Origin: Tomocerus qinae | Lineage: Eukaryota > Arthropoda > Collembola > Entomobryomorpha > Tomoceridae | Assembly: GCA_020055645.1 (NCBI GenBank) | Contig: CM034546.1 | Location: forward strand, 2,976,001-3,040,000 | Direction of reading: 5' to 3' | Length of the DNA: 64,000 nt | Part shown: positions 49,301 through 57,586 of the stretch, piece after piece | How positions within the stretch are numbered: position 1 is the stretch's first letter | Layout: every line of letters starts with the position of its first letter | Program-made: the position numbers and the translations under genes | Notes under the pieces: model-generated | Told to the model about the DNA's origin: nothing | Databases searched by the model: none | The model's input: the letters and a program-made list of their open reading frames with translations, nothing else

Positions 49301-49401
49301 TTCCACATCCACAAAATATTTTATATCTCTACCTAGAATTTGCTCATCGCAGTGGTATATTCGAGAAATTTGGGATAAAGGTTCCAAATCCTGGGCAATA
49401 A
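40396..49401 (+). CDS. Highly reducing type I polyketide synthase with terminal reductase domain
   Basis: One exon, about 3,001 residues. The frame is open from 40207, but MASGKEL at 40396 is preferred because the preceding residues are low-complexity and include a likely splice acceptor. Domains by residue: KS ~29-442 (C193 in ESGCSSSM; H325 in EAHGTGT; H363 in NTGHTE). AT ~542-845 (S635 in GHSVGE; HAFH, the malonyl-CoA type). DH ~907-1200 (DHQVAHVIVLP, where the usual Gly is His; HPIILDA). cMT ~1416-1635 (IIEIGAGSGATTKE, intact SAM site). ER ~1880-2190 (ASGGVG). KR ~2199-2395 (GGLGGIG; the usual Tyr is H2352). ACP ~2479-2555 (S2515 in GLDSLMA). Thioester reductase ~2606-3001 (TGSTGHLG; Y2779 and K2783 of YxxxK). 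The predicted product is a reduced, possibly C-methylated chain released as an aldehyde or alcohol. The domain order also fits animal FAS-like PKSs, but the terminal reductase, bacterial-style AT motifs and lack of introns suggest horizontal transfer. Confidence 0.93.
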   Translation: MASGKELKQDFVDKNVSSIEKTDHYKHAIAIVGHSCRFPGANSIDEFWELIKNGGDGIRSVPVERLSESQLNDARYTESKAGFLKCPISEFDAKFFGISPREAAFMDPQQRLLAEVAWEALENAAIDPHSLKGSNTGVFTGIWTQDYERLIAENSTAQDFHHVILGNAFSATSARVSYFLGLNGPNVATESGCSSSMVALHLACDSLRKRETNLGLVLGANLIIIPLPLSEISILAKDGHCKTFDESADGFGRAEGVATIVLKRLPDAIKNGDRIMGIIRGTALSNEGTSSNFGTPSKLCQQIAINDALNNARVKPGDVDYVEAHGTGTPIGDPIEFAAISAGYTGEREKPLLIGSVKTNTGHTESSAGLAGLIKVILAMEHEEIPPHRNFTKLNPSIDLDVVPAVIPLELTPWSRNSERPRIAGVSSFGISGTNVHVVVEEPPCDNKTRPLELHGLESDKSHHILTLSAKSENALKDLTSLYAKYLKNHPDVSVSDLTHTCNTGRAHHKHRLAVIGKSVADFQKALDSDVQIPPALHIKPKVAFLFTGQGSQYYGMAKSLFQSSFVFRQAFSECQNLVYDCNGISLQNALWVDADSNLLDQTICSQLSIFAVEYGLLKMWESVGIIPDIVLGHSVGEYAAAVAAGIINLKDAITLLAERSRLIQSLPPGGMIAIRSSNENVFKLISAFLNVNFEMWLDVAVINSQEETVVAGSTNSIEAFKMFCENNEVKFQVLAASHAFHSREMEKIAKKFGEFSSKMSYMSPKCLYVSGTTGNIISSNEMEDGSYWVRHARESVNFQKGICTLGDFGSNVFVEIGAHPVLLALGMSNLKDSDSRLWLPSLRKNKDDWETILNSIGTLYANGMNINWKSIDNCCALKKLQLPTYPFQRQRYWTETPSDCSEKIIHPLLGRKIVLADLADHVYEHKWNLNDLQYVKDHQVAHVIVLPGAGFLEIILAAGKNIFQKNIEDDLGVLTVQDFVVEAPLELEEGIKYKTQVVASPVENKKNTYHVKVHVFKNLNGYNDEKGWKRYSSAYVSLTESSNLPIQNSVGEGEIISGQDKEDPKISYFIEEIDTIKNRCQTELDSKEFYKLAPEIGIYFGDNFQSIDSVSVGDNEAVGLIPTVTKAGNVADYIYHPIILDAMIQLFGLSMGRENIDLYLPIGVEQVILVNDSVVEDLFAHAKWSGENSVGTVALYSKKNVLLVLMVGVRLMKTSVSSFLNVVNAQKNMLPGMYQTVFRQRIGPVQARVDVSKIIDAENVIIPFFECMEQHEHLYSVEVHQKSDEGVRLNIIKILIQNGFTPKVGVVYWMEELFQNYVIKGSHRWFVKRFFEILCQDGYGIEIDSGSGFMDGWKCTKEFPTIEEIDKIQEEINEFIYVKDAPEGRTVVSHILQKSYSHIWDVLLGKKTAVSALFESDFNLLDIYTKSNECVLANLRLAKYLGLALQRFKSDPKKEDSIVRIIEIGAGSGATTKEIVTILQKEEIPFRYTFTDISPHFFEGAKEQFSAINGIDYKVLDIEKDPTSQEFCLHHYDIVVASNVLHTGKTLKTSLINARKLIRTNGILVLEEITRPSRALDTIYGILDGYWSFTDYDIRPRHIMTTVEIWNKLMIETGFTKAVNLSGKDEFISCLTSRAVDLETIQTISLNNKNDVSTVVKKTAWIIFGEIDNLSERIKEKLAQICDEVIIVNSGGTELENEGQRVYYHDVTNDSSVTKIATTLNEKYVVKGIIYSATMINCDNKEMAYRSFLNVGKFISEAANNNFQLLVVTRGVYYIQNQKDLTPCNAAILGMSKSLVNEVSSIQGKMVDLDPDECDFTIESQQIFFELFDRKEPLVCYRSKKRFVSRLVSLPRTLAPLTLPQGRYTIEIPKSKKINDVSFTSMEKIPLGPKDIEVVVKAVALNFRDIFVIIKPDMFASLKETIGSDFSGIVSKVGSQVTKFNLGDEVYGVSLSSSVASHAITHEDIVIHKPKEMTFTEAATLPSVLMTAFYCMVTVADLQKGETILIHVASGGVGLIAIQIAKNIGAEIIATAGSHRKRNYLRTLGIEHVFHSRDLTFGDEISRVTNGRGVDMVLNSLTGHGFKETTLKACALNARFVEIGKVNIWKPEEVSELRPDVQYTIVDLEKSTTTEMGKLIDEMKSQSKEDYKALPYSRYDVVNIRDALNYFLKANHIGKIVVTMPDMIETGNQILRKDVIFNPNATYLITGGLGGIGLEVAKWMTESGCKCLVLVGRSAPNEAVLQVLSNLRAKGCKIFSFQVDVGNWDQCNSLFETISSSVLRLPPLRGVIHSAGVISDAIFMNQTWERYEAVFNAKIAGCLNLHKLTKYLHLEHFVLFSSMAGLFGPMAQSNHAAANAFLDSFAHYRHSIGLPAQTINWGGWAEIGAASNTVYGNEGALGVKPFTPNQGIASLKFIMSRPDLLQVGVIQIDFSEFSQHFDLGNLLSELTENADAKESSLTSIQSETFWNEIGPLSVAERTTYIKAKLTAIIRKTLKLPELEAIDEFQTFQEMGLDSLMAVEMKNKLQGIVGKRITLNVSAMMDHPTINSLGKFLAEKTLEADLENDGAVKNEVAEFDVKAMYELVKQDFILVDSIQGRNDCTTPSEVKTVLLTGSTGHLGAYILRELSKIGKLNCICLIRGKSVEHARRKLIANLKKYAVLDDINLDNISIILGDITDENLGFPIEEYHRLSSLIDMVFHLAAKANHVEKYLVAKGHLTDIRSVNVLGTVNIIKFAARFKTKRIVFPSSFTAINRLTDDGFICEDFPDNENNADDLTLGYSVTKFVCEKLLRQANERGIPCTVIRYSSLLGHSETGLFVSNTNSAVNQLLLSLRFGMVADVESCWFGIPVDTASKLTLELVFNDKVESGVFNIVQPVPTYAKDIIAVAKRLGFNLELVTLKEYEEKVKKEIETSSFLAVLKDSYGENGEFSYTELSKTHPKMRQFLEKGINTNRISEKCKELIPDINDRIPHPQNILYLYLEFAHRSGIFEKFGIKVPNPGQ

Positions 49402-50670
49402 CAGACATCCAATCAACAAATATTTCTATTGTTTTAAAACAAGTATCAATCAATTATTATTATTATCTCATTACAAGCTTACACTGTTTTATTTTACCCT
49501 GTAATCTAATTTAAGATATCAAAAATGCAGTTATAGGAAATACTGTGAGGTCTTCAATTTCAAGGGGTTATTGACAGGGGGCTTAGCAAAATATCATGGA
49601 GGTAAAAAGTCGATGTCAATGATTTAATGTGGTTTGAGATTGAGAGTGAGGTCACAGATTTTAAATGGTGTAAACCTTATAAACCTGCAACATTATAATA
49701 CTATACATGGTTTAAATACAAATAGGCAAAAATAATCAATTATTTCTTACGTTGGAAACCAGATTTAAATTATTCATACCACATTTTATTATAATGGTAA
49801 TCATTATTTCTATGTTTGTATGCTTGTATGTTTGTATGCATAAAAGATGATGGAGGTTGAAAAAACGTTGATATCTTTAAAATGGCGGCTAAAAGTAATA
49901 AAAACGTTTTGAGCTCCAGTGAAGTTTTTGTCAATATAATTTGGTGCTCCACTCAATCAAACACAATATTGAATAGGTGTCTACATCTAATTTAATGTAT
50001 CCTCTTGTATTGAATATTGAAATCCAGGAAAGAAAAATTTCTTAGTATTTAAAACACCGAGTAAAATACATTCTAATTTAATGCTGTGCGATGTGACAGA
50101 AAGAAATCTTTAGTAGTAATTCTTGATCCCAATTTTCGATGTGACAATTATGACGTAATAGAATTCTCTGGTAAGGTGAAATGAAATAGCCACTATGAAG
50201 CAATCTGTAGATTTCATTGATCAATTTAGGTTCTGAGTGTCACATTCTCTTTCTTCAAAATGGACCATTCGGTTACTCTCTAAAGGGAAAAAGAAGTGAG
50301 ACTCTATCCAAGGCTTTACAAATGAAACTTTCAACAGTGAGCATCGTGTGAATAGTATTCACTGAATACATTTGTGACAGTAAAGAGCTGCGCTATTGCA
50401 ATTTCATATCATGATTGAAAATGCAATAATAATTCAGACGCTTGTAACAATACCGATAGTTACTTATAAACTTTTTTTCTTTATTGTGTTCAGTTAAATA
50501 AATATTTTTTTGAATTTGGGCGTTGTATGAATAAAAGTACATTCTGTTTTTAAAAGTAGGTATGGCAAACCTCTTGAAAATAATATCACTCAATACTCAT
50601 AAAGCTATATATAGTGGTTTATATTGCATTATTATTTAAATAATGCTCAATTGCTCACTTACTCATTTTC
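49402..50670. other. Spacer 3' of the PKS gene
   Basis: No gene. No clear AATAAA follows the PKS stop. A short TATGTTTGTATGC tandem is near 49811-49840. A copy of the 25818 repeat lies at 50120-50230. Confidence 0.4.
50120..50230 (+). repeat. Dispersed repeat, copy 2
   Basis: Similar to 25818-25935 in the same orientation (TTCTTGATCCCAAT, AGAATTCTCTGG, CTATGAAGCAATCTGT). Non-coding. Confidence 0.6.
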
Positions 50671-51668
50671 TCATACTCTATTCCATGTAGCATCAAATCC
50701 TTTACCATTGTTTGACTCGTCACTATAAAGCACAAGAACATGGCTCTCAACCCAACAAAATTAAGGAATCCCGTAGATTCCCCGCAATACCTATTAGAAA
50801 AAAACCGGGTTATTAATTCCAAAACTATACTCGTCGAAACGAAAGAATGTGGAAGAACGAGATTTACCTTCCTTCTTGCGACATAGTTTCTTCGTTAACC
50901 GTGTACACTATCAAAGCATCATAAGTGCATCCAGTAGAAGCTTCTAGTTCGAGGGATGTAATATTTAGTTCATAAAATCTTGTATTCGAACGGTAATTGG
51001 TTGAGAAGACAAAAGTTGACAGTTCATTGTCATGATAATTTTCATTTCCTTGAGGATAGCTGATAGCGACGCCGGTGTCTCCAGTACTGAAATCATGACT
51101 GTGTTGAATTAAAGGCTGTGGATCTCCAACAGCTCTAAAATGAAAACGAAATCCTTGGCCACTGGTGCTTGAGTCTGATAAAAATTGAACTACCGCCACG
51201 GATCCGGCCAATAAGGCTTCTTCCCGGTCGTTCGTATTTTTGCCACTAATAAAAAAATATTAATTTATAGCAAATGATCATGACATAAAATATATGCATT
51301 AGTACGTTTTGAGCGAATTAAAATTACAAAGATCTCGTTGAGTTTAATCCCCTTTGGGCTACAAAAGTAAAAGCAGAAAGATAATCACGGCCAAGTTCTA
51401 AGTCGCTGAAAGATTTAGTTAATAGAAGATGAGTCGTAGGCGGATTAGTTCGAATGGTCCATAAACAGCGTCTGTAGGTAGGATAACCTTCCTCAAACAA
51501 ATATTCAATAGTCCCTGATGTTCCTTCAATTATACCGCCGCATTCAGTAACTAAAGATAAAGTTTAAATTTAGTCTCAATTGGTTATACATTGAAAATGA
51601 GAAGTTACATTTAATTTAATACATAAATTTGACTTACTAACTGGTCCGGGAAATGCGGTTATGAATAT
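50671..51668 (-). CDS. CUB-domain protein (5' end incomplete)
   Basis: Minus-strand exons 51328-51550, 50868-51245 and 50671-50743 join in phase. A 31-bp candidate exon at 51638-51668 (IFITAFPGPV) also fits, with a GTAAGT donor. The product begins TECGGIIEGTSGTIEYLFEE and continues RRCLWTIR, the opening of a CUB domain. A second CUB-like half ends SHVLVLYSDESNNGKGFDAT and then TGA. CUB domains are extracellular beta-sandwich binding modules, so secretion is expected, but no signal peptide was found. The missing first exon probably lies at 51.7-52.3 kb. It converges on the PKS gene. The spacing of Cys residues suggests two CUB modules, the second possibly degenerate. No protease domain is present. 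Confidence 0.65.
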
Positions 51669-52596
51669 CTATATCTATCTATATCAGTTATGAAAATTAA
51701 AACTTTTGTCTCCATTATAAATTTTACACAAGTCCAACACCAGATAGATTACAAAATCATAAAGCCGACCGTCAGGTGTGTAGTGGAGATGTAAAGTTTC
51801 AATGTGTTATTTATACATCCTTTGAATGTGTTATCAGTTTTCAATGACAAGTTTGAATGACAAGTGCTTTGTTTGCATTTGCAATAGGTTTCAGTGGAAA
51901 TAAAATTTGTTGGTAGAATTTTACATGTATGTAAAATTCCAAATTACAATTCCGTGATTTCAAACACTTATCTGTATCAATATCTACGGTTCCTTTAAAT
52001 TACTTTAATTTAGAGGTTTCTGATTAAACGACCTGCCGACCCAGAAGGTAATGTTCAATTCATCGGAATTGTATTGAGCTTAATATACACAACCAGGAAT
52101 TGCATATATTCTGATAAATCAACAAGATTTGAATGGGGCCTGTCAGAGATAATAGTTGATGCTTGTAATCAGCGAAAGTAATATTATATAATATCTGTTA
52201 AACGTTATAGTCTTACTATAAATAAACATTGTTCAATAATAGATAATCACTATAACAGTAAACGCAATAATTATGTATTTATTACATCAATGCACAGTTA
52301 ATTGAAGAGATCATAGACGGTTCCTTACGGCAATCGCTAATCCCCTGAAAGTATTATTTGCAAGTCTCATGGAGGGGTCAGTGAGCACTACAATAAAATA
52401 TCATGGATGCTAATTAATGAATGTTGGGTTATATTTGCTATGCTTAGCAAAATTAGACAAGGGGTGCTAATGGTCTATAATAATCATAATGTCGCTACTG
52501 TCAACTGTTCAGTTTATAAAAAAAATACATAATATATGATAATATAATCAAGACCCGACGTTTAGAGTTTGTAAAATACATTTGGATAAATTTTTA
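51669..52596. other. Gene-free stretch
   Basis: AT-rich. It may hold the first exon of the CUB gene, which I could not identify. Nothing else was seen. Confidence 0.35.
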
Positions 52597-52597
52597 T

Positions 52598-53517
52598 GGG
52601 GCTTTCAAAGTAATTCTTTGGGCAGTAAAAATAATTCTTTTAGGCAGTTTTCTATCGGCAGTTTTTTTAATTTTTCGGGGCAGTAAGAAACAAATGCGAT
52701 AGGCAGTAGAAACAATATTATTGGCAGTAACACAAAAATGTTATTTATTTTTAATATTCAGTCAAAAGTAAATTCAAAAAGAAAATCAACCATGATTATT
52801 TGTCAATATTATGTAATGGTAATAGATAGTTATTTTCCCATAAATGTACAACACTTTTAACTTCTAAGTTTTGCTTACATGGACATTTTTTATTGCCCTT
52901 GCAAAAAAATAAAAAACTTTGCACCCTTGGTTAATATTTTTATAACGAATTGACCAATCACTTTCAGTTTCGGACAATGCGTCTTCTTCTGTATTATACG
53001 GTTTTAAAAGATTCCAGTCGATTTTCTTTTTATTTAAGTTAGTATTTTCACGTTCTGAGTCAGTGTCGGAATCACTAAAATAATATGTAAGTTGGGAAGC
53101 CATTCTCTGACTTGTTAGTCAGTCTTTATACTGTCAGTATTGCTTTCAAATTGAGGTGGAAGTATAAAACAGCAGCATTCAGCCAACTCAAACAAGATAA
53201 GATACACATGATAAGACAATCTTATGTAAAGCAGGTACATTGTACATTCCAATAAGTTCGTTACCTTTAGCTAAATTCATTATCGGAATACCCACTAACA
53301 ATATTCATAAGCTTCCAAGTTGTAAGATTTATGTAGACAAGTAAATCTATTCTACAAAAATACTATGTAAAATACAGTTTTGTATTACTGCCATTTGCAT
53401 GGCTTCTACTGCCTAATGCATTTGTTTTACAGCCGTCTAACAATACCGGTTACTGCCAATTATAAAAACTGCCCCAAAACATATATTTACTGCCCAAAGA
53501 ATTACTTTGAAAGCCCC
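52598..53517 (-). mobile_element. DNA element with perfect 32-bp inverted termini and GGCAGT repeats
   Basis: Starts GGGGCTTTCAAAGTAATTCT and continues TTGGGCAGTAAA; the right end is the exact complement. Behind the left terminus GGCAGT is repeated about six times in 150 bp, and its complement ACTGCC recurs behind the right terminus. These look like transposase-binding sites. TA lies one base outside both ends (52595-52596 and 53519-53520), but the outermost bases do not match, so the target duplication is unsure. It carries the small reading frame at 52864-53103. Confidence 0.75.
52864..53103 (-). CDS. Small acidic protein inside the inverted-terminus element
   Basis: 79 residues, starting just inside the right end and reading inward, as a transposase would. 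It is rich in Asp, Ser and Glu at the start (YYFSDSDTDSERENT; DALSETESDW). Acidic-serine N-termini are seen in several cut-and-paste transposase families, but no catalytic residues are present. At most it is a truncated transposase N-terminus; chance ORF is possible. Confidence 0.3.
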   Translation of the reverse strand: MASQLTYYFSDSDTDSERENTNLNKKKIDWNLLKPYNTEEDALSETESDWSIRYKNINQGCKVFYFFARAIKNVHVSKT

Positions 53518-54370
53518 GTAAAAAGGTATCCAATACATTTTCACTAGATGATTATTTAATACGTAGCGTTTAATAGTGTTTTATTTTTATTTTAATGCTA
53601 TCAAAAATAAAACTACGTTGTAATTATACATCATGCATCATAAAGGTATAATAAAAAGAAGGCATGCGTCCTCTAATGACCCCTAATGACGTTCACGGAA
53701 TCTACAGAAGCAGATTGATGATAAATGAATGCTAACAACAGCATTTAAAGAAATAGTTTCAAGATTTTCATATACGGCTTAGTTAATGGAAAGTGGTAGA
53801 TTAAAGAGATATGGGGTATGGCACGTTTTAGATTTAAAAGTGAATCGAGAAAATGCGGACTTAAGTGTGACAAAATGTTTGATTTATGTGAATCCAGAAA
53901 ATAAATTATTTTGGATTTAAACGAATTGAACATTTAAAAAAGTGAATGGGGATTTTGGGGATCTTATGAGTCAACCTTATTTTAATTATACTTTGAAATA
54001 TAATTAGTTTATAGGTAAGTTACTTTATAGTGTCACTATACAGTTTAATAGTGATTATCAACCATTTTTAGCAAAATATTACATAGAAAAGGTAGCATAC
54101 ATAATATACCGAAATATTGCTAAATATAAAAAGTAATTAAATCACTAATAACAATTCAATCAAAGTCAAGGCTTTTTAAATGCTGCTAGCTATTTATATA
54201 GTACCTCATTTAATAAATAATAATAAAATAACGGTACTCAAATGGATTTTAAAGTTTAACTTCTAGTTATCTTAACTTGTACCCAATGCCCTTTAATTAA
54301 AACATATTATCAACAAGATTGTGGAGCGGTACACTATAAAAGATTTACATAATTTGAAATATATACTGTA
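53518..54370. other. Gene-free stretch 3' of receptor gene 1
   Basis: AT-rich. The 62-residue minus frame at 53745-53933 shows no recognisable features. Confidence 0.4.
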
Positions 54371-56251
54371 TTAAAAAGGTTGAACCAATGTTTGCTTTTT
54401 GAGCCGAGATTTCTTTATGTACCCGACCATTTCAAGTAAAAATATAATGAAAGCAGCAAAGAGAAGGTAACCGACCAAAAGAAAAATCGTATGAATTTTC
54501 ATGTCAAAATTAATACTTTTGGGTCTGGATTCCTCGAATTTAATTATTGCATCCAATCTACGTTCTGAGTAGTCTGATCTATGTCGTTCCCACATAAGCG
54601 AAAATCCTGTTTCTAGTAATTGCTGAGAAAACGAGACATATTCATGTCTAAAGGCTTTTAGATAGGACCAGAGTAGAAAATATGTAGCAACCCGTTCTTT
54701 AGCTGAATTACATTTGGCGTGAGGATGTAGATTTCGAAGATATTTCAAATATCCCAAGATCCGTTGTTTCGGAACTGGGCGCATTATTTTCAAACTAGTA
54801 TTGCCTATAAATTTCATTTCTAAGTTGCTAAAATGGTAACCTTGCTTTCTGTAGTCACCAGCCGTTGCTTCCCTTTGCCAGTCATACAAATATGTATAAT
54901 TTTCTTTATCGGAAATTCTATTCTTAAAAAACAAGTCAGAATAATCAACCGAATTAGAGCCGTCCAGTTGCTCTACAACTTTGTATCCGTTTTCAATTAG
55001 CTCTTTAAAATTTTGATATATCTTAATTTCCGATGGGACAATTACTTCACTTGTCATGTACGTCTCGTACAGAGATGTGACTACGATTGACATTAATAAA
55101 ACAGACATTGACAGAATGTGTCTCTTATACACGTATGTAGATTGACCAACTATCATTCCTGCTGTTTGCAAAACGGCTAGGACTACATTTGTACCAAAAT
55201 GCTGACCGGTAGAGTAAATAACAATTAAGATGAAATTGGCAAGAGGGAAAAATAAAAATATGAGTACCCAACTGACAGTATCGAACGTATTTTGCACCCA
55301 AACTGATAATGATACACTCAGAAAGGTTTCTTTTTCCTCGCAGTAGATGGCAAAGCTTGAGTAGCCTGAAGATTGAAACATTGTATTGTACCATCGAACA
55401 TTTTCTGCCATGGCGTAACCATTCGCAACATAAATACGTGAAAGGGGTGCTTCATTAAATTTTACCTGATCAGGTTTGCCGTAAACTGCTGAAAAGTTAA
55501 ATCTCTCTGCCATTGCCTCCACTTGTCTGTACTGAAAGACACATTCGACAGATACTTTAAGCAAATTGTATGTTGATTTAAGACATTGCTTCTGTGATGA
55601 TCCAATTGAGCTATAAAAATAATCCACTACATCAATCTGTTGCCTGTGAAGATGCCCATTGAGATCAGACCATTTGTTTATCCATTTGTCTTCTTCCACA
55701 TCTGAGTTAATTTCCACAAACGGAGAATTGGTAGATTTGTATAATTCAATAGTGTAGACAGACTGGCTTGTAAAGTCGTGGATTAAGAGAAGGTAAATTC
55801 CAAGAACAGACTCAAATTTTAGACTAGGAAAAAGGTAAAAAATATTGATCATAGTATCCTTTCCTTTGGCCTTCTCGTTTAAAATTATGAATTGAGAAGA
55901 GCGGCGATTAACTTCTGATCCAAAATAATAACTCAAAGAGTAAAATGGTTTGTCTGGCTCCAGAAGAATATTAATGCTGCACAAGCTGTTTGTTATATCA
56001 CTGGGATTGTTTTCATTCCGACCGAAGAGAGTTTTATTATAGTTTGGAGTGGCGATTGTCCAGGGCTGATGGTTTTGATTAGACTTCAAAAATTCTTCGC
56101 CCCATTGAAGTGCGCCAAATTTTATAACGTTGAAGTCACAACTTTTAAATAGTGATAAATTTCCAGCACAAAGGGCTTTGAATTTATTCAAGAACTGTAC
56201 AATCAAAAATATGCTGAGATACCGAATGAGATACATTACAAATTCGTACAT
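54371..56251 (-). CDS. Ionotropic-receptor-like protein 1 (intronless)
   Basis: 626 residues in one exon. Residues 1-29 include a hydrophobic signal-like segment; a second Met at residue 6 is an alternative start. A long extracellular region follows (SLCSINILLEPDKPF; EVNRRSS). The receptor module then shows TM1 at about 328-350, a second hydrophobic segment ~357-375, TM3 ~384-400 ending SLYETYMTSEVIVP, the NFKELIENGYKV segment seen in the ligand-binding lobe of arthropod IRs, and a last TM ~584-612 (KIHTIFLLVGYLLFAAFIIF). The topology is that of the IR branch of glutamate-receptor channels, used in chemosensation at the dendrite membrane. The glutamate-binding residues are not evident. It is a paralogue of the 57587-59446 gene. 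The family call is by topology and short motifs only. Confidence 0.7.
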   Translation of the reverse strand: MYEFVMYLIRYLSIFLIVQFLNKFKALCAGNLSLFKSCDFNVIKFGALQWGEEFLKSNQNHQPWTIATPNYNKTLFGRNENNPSDITNSLCSINILLEPDKPFYSLSYYFGSEVNRRSSQFIILNEKAKGKDTMINIFYLFPSLKFESVLGIYLLLIHDFTSQSVYTIELYKSTNSPFVEINSDVEEDKWINKWSDLNGHLHRQQIDVVDYFYSSIGSSQKQCLKSTYNLLKVSVECVFQYRQVEAMAERFNFSAVYGKPDQVKFNEAPLSRIYVANGYAMAENVRWYNTMFQSSGYSSFAIYCEEKETFLSVSLSVWVQNTFDTVSWVLIFLFFPLANFILIVIYSTGQHFGTNVVLAVLQTAGMIVGQSTYVYKRHILSMSVLLMSIVVTSLYETYMTSEVIVPSEIKIYQNFKELIENGYKVVEQLDGSNSVDYSDLFFKNRISDKENYTYLYDWQREATAGDYRKQGYHFSNLEMKFIGNTSLKIMRPVPKQRILGYLKYLRNLHPHAKCNSAKERVATYFLLWSYLKAFRHEYVSFSQQLLETGFSLMWERHRSDYSERRLDAIIKFEESRPKSINFDMKIHTIFLLVGYLLFAAFIIFLLEMVGYIKKSRLKKQTLVQPF

Positions 56252-57586
56252 TTAATAGTGGGCAGGGACCATTTAAATAGATATATATTATTAGTATGAA
56301 ACAATAAGAAATAAATATTTTTTGGAAATTAAATTTATCAATAGTAATTAATCGCTGTTCCAGAAACGTAAAATCGGAGTAAAATTGCCTGTAATTTTTT
56401 GGTTAAATTCTGTTGTAGACCAATTTGTCAAAACTATTTGTGTAATAATAGCGTTCAAATAATTCAAGATGACAATAAAGATTAGGCAATTTTCCTATAA
56501 AAATTATGTTTCATCTGTGGGGAAGCAATTCTAGTTAACTTACTACACCTAATTTATCAACAAACGTGAACGAGAAATTGACTAAATATTTTTTCTGCGA
56601 TTGGTGTCTTCGGAATCAATACGAAAGGGAATGCGTTTAAATTTCTACCATTTGTGTAAGCTACTAGGCTTAAAAATAAGTCATACCTAATGGTATTTGC
56701 AAACTGTCCGTCTCAAAGTAAGGAAGTAGAACTAAACAAATAAGTATTAAGAAATTCATGATAACTTCGCTGCCCAATGTGCGCATTAAAAATAAGCTGC
56801 GATAGAAGCATGCAATAGAAATATGTTAACAAGGAACGTAGACAAGCATATTAGCCAGGAAAGTGGTGGGTAGTTGTGGCTATTTATGCAGTAGGAAATC
56901 GATATTTCTAAGCTAAAGACATCATCAAGGCTAGGCACTAACATTTTCTGTTGTATGCCACGTAAATATACACAGTAATATCTTCTTCATATTCCTGGTG
57001 GAAAGGGTGCCATTTAATGGGTCGATGAAAAATTATTCCCTAAAAAGTCCCTAAAAATAGGTATACTATAATAATTTAAAAAGACCCTACAAATGCTGAA
57101 ATGAATTGATTGAAATGATATGATAGAAGATATGATAGATAGAAATGATTGAATTGTCTTGAATAAATAGCGTTTTCATCCCGTGTGGGTACTTATGAAA
57201 CCTCTCAAGATACTACTTCTCACCACCATACTGCATTTTTATTTTTCAAATGATTTTGGAACAAAATGGAGATCTTTTTGGTTTACTGCAAAAAAGTACT
57301 AAGGCTTAAAATTGCAAATTAGGTCCCCTTTTAACCACATACTGGGATTTTGAAATATAGGGCTGTATATTGAATTCCCTAATGTAGCCGTAAGTTGTTT
57401 TCGTCTTTATGCTTCAAGCATATCGGTGCAAATGAACATTATTTGGGACTGTTCTTACAATTAATACTTGATAAAATACAGTGGAATCCATATGCTGTTA
57501 TTATACATTACACTTACATAAATACTTTTTATGTACAATAAATACTTTGTTGAGTTTGCACAATATTATGCTTCAAATTCAAATAC
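56252..57586. other. Spacer between the two receptor-like genes
   Basis: No gene seen. It contains the upstream region of receptor gene 1 and the 3' flank of gene 2. No shared promoter block with the other receptor gene was visible to me. Confidence 0.4.

Noticed and set aside
40396-49401. Ordinary animal fatty acid synthase
   Set aside because: It has an intact SAM-binding methyltransferase and a C-terminal reductase instead of a thioesterase, and its AT and KS motifs are unlike animal FAS.
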